A stretch of 64,000 nt of DNA, taken from positions 4,278,001 through 4,342,000 of the forward strand of contig QCXZ01000137.1 of NCBI GenBank assembly GCA_025024175.1. Direction: 5' to 3'. This DNA comes from Rhyzopertha dominica (lineage: Eukaryota > Arthropoda > Insecta > Coleoptera > Bostrichidae). This document shows positions 22,401 to 34,400 of this stretch, one piece after another. The stretch's first letter is position 1. The number at the start of each line of letters is the position of its first letter. The notes below the pieces were generated by a model that saw only the letters and a program-made list of their open reading frames with translations, ran no database searches and was not told where the DNA came from. The translations under genes and the position numbers were made by a program.

Positions 22401-25400
22401 ATACATTCACACAAAAAAATGCACAATAGAGAAAAAAAAACTTTTTACCACCCTTGGATCTAGACCCCAATAACATGACAACTGGTTGTAGATGCCCATC
22501 ACTGAGATAGGCTCCAAAAGCTATAAAAATCCATTTCATAAGTAATGTGTACTATTAAAATAAAATTAGGTATAGAGTGCCTTTAAAAAACTTCAACAAT
22601 ATTCAACAAGAGATTCCTGAGACCAAAACAAATGAATTTACAGATCATCTTCAATCCGAGTCTACTAGTAAAGTACTAACTAAAAAAAGGTATTTTTTTA
22701 TTGTTCACTTCTTTTGTTGTTTAGGTAATTAATTTGTTGAAGTGAGTGAAAGAAACAAGTTATGTTACTAATCACAATTATTATCATATAAAAGAAGTAA
22801 AGATGAAGTTGCTTTAATTTCAGGAATCTAGTGTAAAATATTGTCGAGCTTTTTATAGACAGCCTATACAAATCATAACTGTAATAATTTTAGAAATTCT
22901 GCACTTATGTCACACAAAAGTGACAATAAATCTTGCCACTGTTTTTTCAAAATGCATTTCAAATTGTTAAAGTTTACCATGAAAACAAAAAACATTTACG
23001 GGCGCTTCCTTCATGACACAATTTTGTAAAACAAGTTTCATACAAAATTTTGCCATTATTAATTTAGAAAATTCAAGAAAACACTTACTTGTATATCTCT
23101 GAAAATCAAATGATAGTGGCACATGCTATTCAAATTTATTTAGCAGGAGATGTTAATTTTTGTTTGATATCTTTTCATAGATTACTGAAGAGGTCACTGA
23201 CCAGCGAACTATTAGAAGATGTTGAAAATCAAATTTTCCTAATGAAGAAGTAACTTTTTCACTAGATAACAATATCAGTGATAAGAGAGTGCAGAAGAAA
23301 ATAGCAATGGATAAACAACTTACCTAAAACACAACTCCAAACGGATGCTAAAGTCCTATAATCAAAAGCATTGTATGGAAACCAATCAATCTGAGAAATA
23401 TGACTGATGATAATCTATTTCAGCTGTATTTTGTGATGAAATCTAACAGAAACTAATCAAGTAGATATAAAATAAAAAACATGATAAGGCTGTTTCGAAG
23501 GTTGTCTTTGGAATGAAACATGAAATATTCTTTTTGTTCTCTGTTGATGATTGATGTTACTGATGAGTCACATAAGATAGTAGCTTGTTTAAACACCAAA
23601 AACAGCTGTTTCATACAGAGTCTGTTGAGGACATGATTGGTCAACAGCCATCAATAAACAGATCAAAGACCAAACTTAAGATTGTTACAAAGTGATTTGT
23701 TTAGGAACAAAAGTTGAACAATATAAGAAACCTAAGTCCAAAGATTCATTTACTAATGAAGTCATATAAAATGACAAAAAGAACCTTATGCTACTATCAC
23801 TTTGCATCACACTAAACCTTAGACCTTTAAAGAAAGAACTACTGTGATAATTCGAAAACAATCATTGGGAGATATAGACCAGTCTGAAGAAGCCTCTTTC
23901 TTCTCTAAATATTTGAGTCCATCATTGGTTGGTACATAAAAAAAAACAATATGTAGGCTCAGTTGCACAAAGCGTGCTTCACCAGACCCCCTGGTTAACC
24001 AGCCGTTGTCAAGGGCTGCACCAATGAAGAGTGCTTAAAAACAAACGTTTCCATGACAACTGCTAGTTAACCACGGTTTTTTGTGCAACAGGGCCGAAGT
24101 GTTATAAATTGTACCACACCAAGTAATGAATTTAGCTACGACAACATAGCTTTTAAAAGTTGATTAAAAAGCTTTGGTTGCAAGAAAATTTTTATATTTG
24201 GTAAAATTTCATTGTAAATAAATGATTAAAAAAAAAGAAATAAAAATATTCGGACTTTAAACATCTTTTGGAGTTAATTTTGAAAAATAGTCAAATTTGA
24301 AAGAATAAATGATTCCAATAAATTTAATGTTCAGTTTAGTTTAGTTTAATTTAAAAATAAGCTTATAAACATTCTGAACAGAAAAAATTATTAGCGATAG
24401 CAGGTAAATTGGTAAGCTTCTATTGTTTGAAACAATAAATGATAAAATGAAATTCAAAATATCACAGAAAACATAAAAAAGACAGTAACCATTTTTGAAA
24501 TCTAATAGGAGTATAAAATTTCTTACTGTACTGATTGGTACTGTAAATGATTCCACTACTACTGAAAATGATAGAAAAAAAATGTGTCTTAAATTTAACA
24601 ATACTACCCACACAAAACCTTTTGTAATGATGGTACTTAGTATAGTAAGTAGTATAGTTCCTGTCAACACTTTGTTGTGACAAGTTAATTGTCATGTATA
24701 ATTATTGACCAGGTATTCTGCTTAGTATAGTAAGTAGTATAGTTCGCATCAACACTTTGTTGTGACAAGTTAAATGTCATGTATAATTATTGATCAGGTA
24801 TTCTGAATCAATAACTTTCTGTAATAACTCATATATCAATTAGGCTTTTTAGGATGTCATCCAACATGGCTTCTGATGGGCCGACAGTATCAAGTAATGA
24901 GGTTTCTATTAAAAACATTTTTTGCCCATCGACTAATGCATGAGTTTACGTTTTGAAGTTATATTCTTCAGAAGTCATCTGTCAATTTGCATATCAAATT
25001 AACTTGAAAAATTCAATTCAGTGAAGAAATGGAATTAACACATGAAATTTTTGTACGATTTAAAGTTGGTGAACGGATCTCTTGAAAAAGGGCTTTGGAG
25101 ATGAAGCCCCATTCAAAACCATGCTGTACAAGTACAGCGAATTTAAACATAACCGATCCATGTTCAATGGTGATCTGCGTGAAGGTTGTTCTAAATCAGT
25201 TGTTCTGGCAGAAAACATTGACGTTGTGTGAAAATTGATAGTAGATAGTAGATAGTAGATAGATAGTAATATGACATATTATGAAATCGAGGCATTCCTA
25301 GCACTGATCTCTAAATAACTGGATGTCGCTTACATACCAAAATGCATGTAAATTATTTGTGATAGATTTAAGCCACTTTAGCGCCTAGCCGCTGGTCCTT

Positions 25401-28400
25401 GTACTAAAATTTTGACAAAGGTTCGCTTCTGCGGTAAATATAACGTTAATGATTGACGGTTAAAATCGTGAACTCATCATCTGTCTGCAGATTTCTAAAA
25501 GATGATCGTTGTAGTGTTTGAGTAAGAAACATGTACCGTACAAACTGGATGTTACGTTTACTCATAACCATATTATATAGTTAATGATCTAACCTAAAAT
25601 TTAAACGTGCCGTTAAATTGATAGTACGAGTACCAGCGGCATGGTGGCTATTTATCACAGTTTTGCAATGACTTATGCGACATCCAGTTAATTAGAGATC
25701 AGTGATTCCTCGGCATTAGTAATACCAGTATGCATACGAACTTACAGGAACATTTAAAAGTGTGGATATGGTGTTGTTGGATTCCACATTTGTTCATAGA
25801 TATTTATAAAACATAATGGTGCTAGCAAATTCTCGAAAAAAAAAAACTGAAAAACATATCTCCCAAAATGTTTACAAGATCGTAATAGGTGATAAGTCAT
25901 GAAAAGGTATTGAGAGAAACCAACTAAAACGAGGAATCATTTTGTACCATGACAATGCAAACTCACCAAGTATATGGTATAAGTCAACAGTTTGTTGTGA
26001 CAGATAATTGGTTTGTATAATTATTGACTAGGTATCCTGAGCCAATAGATTACTCTAACTCGTAACCAGGAATAGCCATAGTCAACAGTATGTGGTGACA
26101 AGTTGATTGTCTTGCATAATTATTGACCAGGTATTCTGAGTCAAAAACTTACTGTGATTACTTATGACCCGATATATGGTATAAGTCAACAGTTTGTTGT
26201 GACAAGTTGATTGTCTTGCACGATTATTGCCCAGGTATTCTGAGTCAATAACTTGCTGTGATAACTTATGACCAGATGTATGGTATAAGTCAAAAGAGTT
26301 TAATGTGACAAGTTGATTGTCTTGCACGATTATTGCCCAGGTATTCTGAGTCAAAAACTTACTGTGATTACTTATGACCCGATATATGGTATAAGTCAAC
26401 AGTTTGTTGTGACAAGTTGATTGTCTTGCACGATTATTGCCCAGGTATTCTGAGTCAATAACTTGCTGTGATAACTTATGACCAGATGTATGGTATAAGT
26501 CAAAAGAGTTTAATGTGACAAGTTGATTGTCTTGCATAATTATTGACCAGGTATTCTGAATCAATAACTTACTGTGATTACTTTTGACCAAGTACATGGT
26601 ATAAGTCAACAGTTTGTTGTGACAAGTTGTCTTGTATTAACCAAGCATTTTGAGTCAATAATTTGTAATAATGGATAACCAGGTATGATATAAGGCAACA
26701 GTTTGTTGTATGATTGTTGATCAGGCATTCTGAGTCAATAGATTACTGTAACTTGTAATCAGGAACAGTCAAAATCAACAGTGTTGACAAGTCAATTTGT
26801 ATGACTCATGATTAAACATGATCCAAGTCAGAAGACTATTGTGAATTATTTCTTAACATTTCTTTCAATTATCGAAACTTGCAACCAGATATGGTATAAG
26901 TCAATCGTGACAAATCTTAATTTTTCTTTCAGGTGACTTGCGTTCACAGTGTATTGAGACAAAATTCAAACGTTTCTCATCACTGTCGACTAGGTATGAC
27001 AGTCAATAACTTGTGAACAATGTGCAGAAACGTTTTGGGCCAATAGATTATTGTCACCAGTGCCCAAGCATGGTCTTAGACAATAGCTTCTTATGATGGT
27101 TTCTCAGCAACACTAACCAGCTATAATCTAACTAAAAAGTTCATGGTACTGCACTTAATAATAGATATTTTATGTAACAAATGTTTTTTTTTTCACTTAT
27201 CTGTGAAAACATTCTTGTTACTTCTATATTCTTTATCAAGAACCAGTTGATACTTTAACCCTTCTTAGTAGCCTTCCAGTTAAACAATGGTAGATATTCA
27301 TGTTGTCTGCATATTATTTATGAAGTGTAATAACAACTAATCTGCGTTTCTATTCCATAATTTCTTGCTAATTTCCTAATTGCTGCATTTTATTCACATC
27401 TAGATGGTTGGTTGTCATCACGATTTGATGGTTATTTTTACTTATAAATATTATTGGTGGTAAATATGTTATTATACCACTAGAAATGAGTGATAAAATG
27501 ACGATAAAAAACCCCTGAAAGACAAAAGTTAACTCCAATTTCAATAAATTCTAACACACCTAAAATGAATCCCACTTATGAAAGGTTTTTATCAATATTA
27601 TGGAGTTAGTTTATAAAAAAATAATGAAAAATAATAGTAGAAAGAAATAAAATGTGCAGCTTACCCAAAAATCCCGCTACAAAAAAAAGGCAAGTCAAAA
27701 ATTAAAAAAAAAATCCCAGACCCAAAAAATAATGAAAAAAATTACCTGTACGTGAACAATCTTCATAGTGCACACCCTATATATGTAAATAATACCGAGT
27801 CCTTACACAATCTTCCCAATTATATTTTTCATGATAATTATGCACTTTGCAGTCCTGCCTATTTTACTATACCAGTCCATCACACACATAACACAAACTG
27901 ATCCTCACTTAACGGCTAATGTCTTTTGGGTGCATCCCAAGAGATTTGCATGGTATCTTTTTTGGCTTTTAGAACTTTTACGTATTGCCACTACTTGTTA
28001 TCTTCGTAACTGTACAGTTCCATACTCACCTCATTTTAAATACACACATTTCAAAGGGCAGCTCGGTTATTCATGTCAATTAGTGATAAAAATGATTGTG
28101 CACAATGAGTGTCAAAAAAAAAGTGTTTCAAATCCAGCATTAAAAGCAACAAAGCCTTTCTAAGACCCACATAGCAATTTTATGTAACTCTTTAGAGGTG
28201 AATGCCACTTAATTGAGTACTCTTACAACTTTCCCCTAAGTTCTGTTATTTGCCAGTCCCAACCTGTCTGTGGTGACTAACGGATTCTGACTAAATTGGT
28301 CCCGGAAATATTGCACCACAACGTGCCATAAATGCCAGGCATTGTCATGGTAATCAGTTCCCCCATCTGAATCATCAAATGACTTGCTGCAACAAGTTGC

Positions 28401-31400
28401 AGTGCTCTATTGCACATGGAAAATATTCGGTTCCATCACAAAATTGTAAAGTATACCATTTTATTTGACTAACATTTTGTTTCTTTGGTCAAATCACTAG
28501 TAACAAGGCTGAATTTACATTATAGCAAATTTAATTATTTTATCTCATTTTCCAAAATTTATTCGTAACTCTTTCTGTTAACTGGCAATACTATGAAGCG
28601 TTGTAATAGTATTTTAAATCAAATAAAAGGAATTTATACTCTAAATAATGAGACATATGTTGGTAATATATGCACATGCAGATTTTATGATATAGAAAAT
28701 GCTAGTCTATCAACAAAAGGAAGAAAACACACTTAGACCATTTCAGTTTTAATGAGATTACTTTTGATATCATTTAGTAAGAGCTCAAAAAAATTAAAAA
28801 TAACAAAAAGAGCATACTACATCAGATTATAAAATGACGTCTCCAAAAACAGAATTTATACCTTAATTTCAGCAACATTTGTTATAAATTAGTTTACAAG
28901 AGATTTTAAAATACAGTTCTTTAACTATTGGACAAATAATCTACTAATAATTTATTTATTAAAAGTTAATTGAACTCCACTCTACTTTGAAAATGTTATA
29001 TCTGCTTTCAACAGCAATATAAGTAAATGATTCTGCAATAGGACCATAAAAACCTTACTTCACATTTTTTTTGTTATCATATATATTAAAATAAATGAAA
29101 TGTTGGAAATTTTGACATCTAATTATCTCTCTTTTTACAGTTTACAATAGCTGGTGATGTTTCAAATTTTCAAGGGGCTAATATTTTCATGACGAAGAAA
29201 ATACTTTTAGATTACTAGAGACAATTTGTGTTCTCTGGATGTGGAACTGAATATTATTTGAATTTTATGCATTGTTTGCTGCAAAAGAACAGAATTATAG
29301 ACGGACAATCATGTTTTTTGACAGGCTCACAGAGCATTGATAATTCTAGATCTTTCGCCCAAAAATTCAATTTATATCATTCCGCAACCACCATATTCAC
29401 CTGATTTAGCACTGAGAGACTTTTGGCTATTCCTTAAACTCAAAAGATCACTGTGTGGACACTGTTATATTTGTAACTTGGCAACATATAAATTTCATTC
29501 AATAAACTTAATAATAATTTCTGCAATAATATGTCATAATTTTGATGAGTTTTAACTTCTTAAAAAACAGTTTGTCAATAAAACTCCCTATACTTTATTT
29601 GAATATTGGGATGGTATAAAAATGCCCTGGTCGAAGAAAAAATTAAAGAAAATACTCAACTACTACAATATGATTTCTTGTATCTCAGTATCAGCATGAA
29701 GACTTCAAGATTACCACAAATAAATTTTTTTTAATTATGTAATTTCGAGCTACCTTCAGTTTTGAATTTTTCNTAAGTATTCTGGCATTTGAAGTATACT
29801 AACACTGATAAATGAATTTAGGTCACAAGTAATCAACTAGTTTGATAGTTACTTCCATTATTTCAAAATATCNTAGATCAAAAAAGCTTGTTACTGATGA
29901 AAATGGTAACATCTTTTCAATCAGTGTTAAAAATAACAGATAATTAAACCTAAAAGCCCAACGAAGGAATTTCTGCTATAAGCAGCTGTAATGATTGATT
30001 AATTATATCTCAAAGTTGTGAGAATAATTTTTAATTAAACAACAACAAAAAGTATGAATGTGGCAAAAAAATAATTTGCCAACTATGCAGTAGTACTATA
30101 TTTTAAAGGAAAAAATAGTTTCTATGCAGACAATACTGGATCAAATTAATAAATGGGTACTCACTGAACAAATAAATATGGAAAAACCTCTAATATTTTT
30201 TCAGTACAAGTGTTGATTCATGTTTTCTAGGAATAATAAAAACTGTAACACCGACAAAACACATGTAGGTCACAATTAAACAAATCCTGCTATTTAATCA
30301 GAAAAAAGGTCACAGGTGATAAAAATGGCAATTATTTCAATCCGTTTTAAAAATACCACAGACAGTCATAAATAACCAAAGCCAAACATTCAACTGGAGA
30401 TATTTTTTCCTATAATTAGTTACAAGGACTGCAATCTAATCTCCTATAATTCCCAATAAGTGCACTCACTTAAAAGCCATTAAATGACAAAACTGATAAC
30501 TAATCATTCAATTAAGCTTGCGCGTTCAGGCAAGTCGGTGTGCACCGGCCAGCTCAATTCAACATGAATATCCGATTGCCCTATTTGCCAGCCAAAAACT
30601 TCATGCAAACCTGATGTATGCATTACGCCGATATCTAACCTGGAAGCACCGTTCGCAAAGCCGAAATAGAGGATTGTCGTTTTGGGATTTGCATTGAACG
30701 CAAGTCCAAAAGTCTGTCCTGCCGAACGAGCCCTCGTCCATTGATGAGGTGTCCGAGTCCTCGGCATCTGTCGCCCAGGCCTCCAGCGAGCTGTCGCATA
30801 TCGCTGCCGCTATTGCTCCCGCGTACGCTAAAGCATCCTGGAAAGAAAAGAACTGGTTCAGAGCGGTGCTTTTGACGGTTGGGTTGGTAAAGAAAAATTT
30901 CAAATTGCTATGTATTAAAAAAACTTCTGTCTACTTCATTAGAGATGATAATAATGCAACCCTTTGGTAATAACATTAAAATTAAATTTGTCATCTAAAA
31001 TTAGTTCTAGGTACTTCCTACTAGTTACTCGAGTAATTTTAACATTGTTTACTAGAAGATTATAGCTATCACAAGATTCTTTGGTATTTATACACACATA
31101 GTTCTACTTGATTGCATTTAATTTTAAAAAATTGCAGTTAGTCCACTTTATTTTATCGTCAGCTTGAGCATTCATAAAATTATCTGCAGCAGAACCACCA
31201 TAGAACAGCACGACATTATCAGCATATACTGTCATAGTACTGACAACATTATAACATGAAATGTCATTTATATATATTAAAAACAACAAAGGTCCAAGCA
31301 CAGATTCCTGTGGCACACTGCTGTACCATCCTGTTACTGCATTTATGCCCATTAAACACAATATGCTACTTTCTATTGGTCAAAAAGGAGCTATATAACA

Positions 31401-34400
31401 TATACAATCCATAATTGACACAATAGCACTGTATGTACTTCTTTTGCTCAAAAAATCATGCTAGCTGGCAGAAATGACACAAGGATTACATTCGGTTAAA
31501 TATTTCACAAGTCTTTTTTGCACCGAAATATGTAGGCCTGCAGTTCACAGGATTATTGGCACTTGTCTCCTTCAACAAATCAGGAAATGTTCCTTTACTA
31601 ATGTGTCTGTTGATTATCACAACTAATATGGGAGCTAGCACAATTTTACATTTCTCACGAGAGTTGATTTTATACCATCACATCCAGGTGCAGATTTCCC
31701 TTTAGAGAATCTCATTCAAATTAGTTTTTCTCAGATATAGAGATGCATTTGCATAGTAATTTAGTGTGATTGAGTTCATTTTAGTGGTCACCACAATATC
31801 ACTAGCAATATTTATCAAGTTACCATTAAACACCTCTGCAATCTGNACAGGATAATCCATGGCAGTGGAAAACATATCAAATTCCAATTCAGAAAAGGCT
31901 CCATGTGTTTCATGTTTCAAGTATACAGCAGAAGTTGTATAAGTTGTTTGCAAATTAAACAAATAAAAAAAAACATGGCAAGAAGATAATATATAAGGCG
32001 AGATTCAAAAGTCACGAATGTTATATTAGTAACACAATCTCATTTAACCACTGTTTTAGATTTCCAAACTGAGATTCTAGTTGTCTGTATAAATAATGAC
32101 ATTTTTAACATATGACAGTGTACTACATTTTTCTTCAAACATCTTTATCAAGTCATTTATATATACTACAGAATAGTAGTCCTAAATAGTGCTAACACCC
32201 ATTTTCAATCTCCAATAGGCACTTTTTTATCAATCAACTTAACTAATTGTCTTCTGTAGTATTATAATAAACTCACAGCTTTAGCCAAGTCTAAAAACAG
32301 TTCCATAAAAATTTTAGTACAAAACGGTACTACTGATACTGGATTTATATTTTACTCTTATGCAACGAGAACTATTACATCATTTGGAAAAACAAATGTG
32401 TAATCATTTGTTATAAGCAAGTAGATAACCCTGACAGACTTTTTTTATATGTTTGTTTCAGTCACATTACTGTACCCATCCTAGAAATTGACCTTTTTTA
32501 TTTTCCCTAACCTGGTAAAAAATAAACTACATTTTTTCTTGCCAAAATAAACTTATTATAATTACTAATATAAATAATCATTATAATTATTATCTGCAGG
32601 CTTGTTTTATTATCAAAAAATATTGCTATTCATAGAAGCACACCCTAGGAATGCATGATTCACAAAGCTACAAAGCCATAATCTATACTCAGTTCAGTGA
32701 TTAGGCTTATTAAGTCTTTCTCAGAGTTATCAAACGAAGCTTGAAATTACCAAGTGTTATAACTCTTATTGATAAAATGTTTTAGTGAATACCATTTGAT
32801 CAAATGATTGAAGTTTACAACAATAAGCTTTATTCGAAACGTTTTTAAAAAGTGTGCTGCAAAAAACGTTTTGCAATTTCAGAGTTGTTGAAAATGTATA
32901 GCACAAAGAAAATACCAGATATACATTATCTCTATATTAAAGTGTTGTTGATCCATCAATACCATAATCATTCTTCTAAACTGATAACAGGGGAACATAT
33001 TTATTACTGTAGACTGGAAAGAACCTTACACCTGGTCAAAGGTCAGTTGACTTTATGAACAGATCCTACTTTGTTTAACCTTGTTCCTACAGATATTCAT
33101 CAATTCAGAAACAAGTGATAATGGCCTTAAGAAAGTTAGTGCAGGCTACCATAAGTAATGTTACACTAAACTATATGCAAGTTTTGTCATCAAAAGCATA
33201 AACATTTTTAGAGCTTCTTAATCATACACAAAATACTGCTATAAACGGACAGACAGTAGATGGGAAAGCTTTAAATTTAATAATGAATAGGAGTGGTGTA
33301 TTCTGCCGGAATTCTAAATCCACTCAATACCAGGTGATCGATTACTAGGGCAAAACTGATAGGTAAATTGCATTGATTAATAAATTATAAGGAAAAAAAA
33401 TGAATAAAGCAAGTGTGTATATTTTTGTATAAATTAAGATATTTTATATTAATACCGAAAAACTAAATAAAAATAAAATTCGAACTCCTCTATTTCATAT
33501 CCTACTAAAAATTACATTAAAACTGATGACGGAGTAAAAATTTAGAAAAAAAAACCAATGACAAAAAAAGTTTAGTTTTGATAGTAAAGAAAGATATGTA
33601 ATATTTATCTTGGGCCATTATTAACGTAAAACTCAAGAAAAAGGTGTGATACATGAGATGGAATGAAAAATAAAATATAGGTAATTATGTATGATATACA
33701 TATAATTGCACTCTTTTAATTATAAATCTTGTGACATTAGCTTCCAATGGAACAGTTTATGCAAACAGTTTTATATAAATTGGTCAAAATAATTTTGTTC
33801 ATTAACGCTTTAATTACATGAACAGTATTTCCTCATTAAAAAAACTAATGCTATGATATGGTGCAATTTCATTAAGATGGGAAAAATTAAGTGTGTCCTT
33901 ATTTGATACCCGTACCAAAAAAGCTGCAAAAATAGAAAATATAAAAACCTTAAGGTAAATAAACGGAAACTTCCAGATATATTTTATAACAAAACAATAA
34001 TATTTCAACACACCTAAAAATCTATAAACATCCGTTTGATAGCAATTTAAAATGGAATTCACTCTGAAAATAGATGTAGGTATTTCAAAAATTCTGAAGA
34101 AAATTTAGAGCCATTTTAATTTAATTAATTTATATATTTTTTATTTTTAAAGACTCATGAACTATTATAGTATAGGCAAGTAGGTATTAAAGATTAGAAG
34201 CAGATATGAAGAAGACTTTAGAGGCGGAATCTGCCAAAATATTTATCATACTTAATGATAGTGTGTGTGAAAGAAATGTGTTTTTCCATAGAAAAACAAA
34301 TCATCTATAATAATTTCATTTATTAGTCATTTTAAGAAAAATCTTGTATCATTCCATTCTGACTAAGCAACCTGTAAAAATATTATTTTTTTTCTGGAAA

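Noticed and set aside
26082..26609. 175-codon open frame on the minus strand
   Set aside because: It is created by the satellite whose 210-bp period is divisible by three; the protein is just the repeat translated.
25960..27110. CRISPR-like regularly spaced repeat
   Set aside because: Adjacent units are similar along their whole length, so there are no unique spacers; it is a satellite in eukaryotic DNA.
30504..30767. Second minus-strand frame over Mdm2 exon 3
   Set aside because: Shadow frame; the zinc-finger frame is supported by splice phases and motif.
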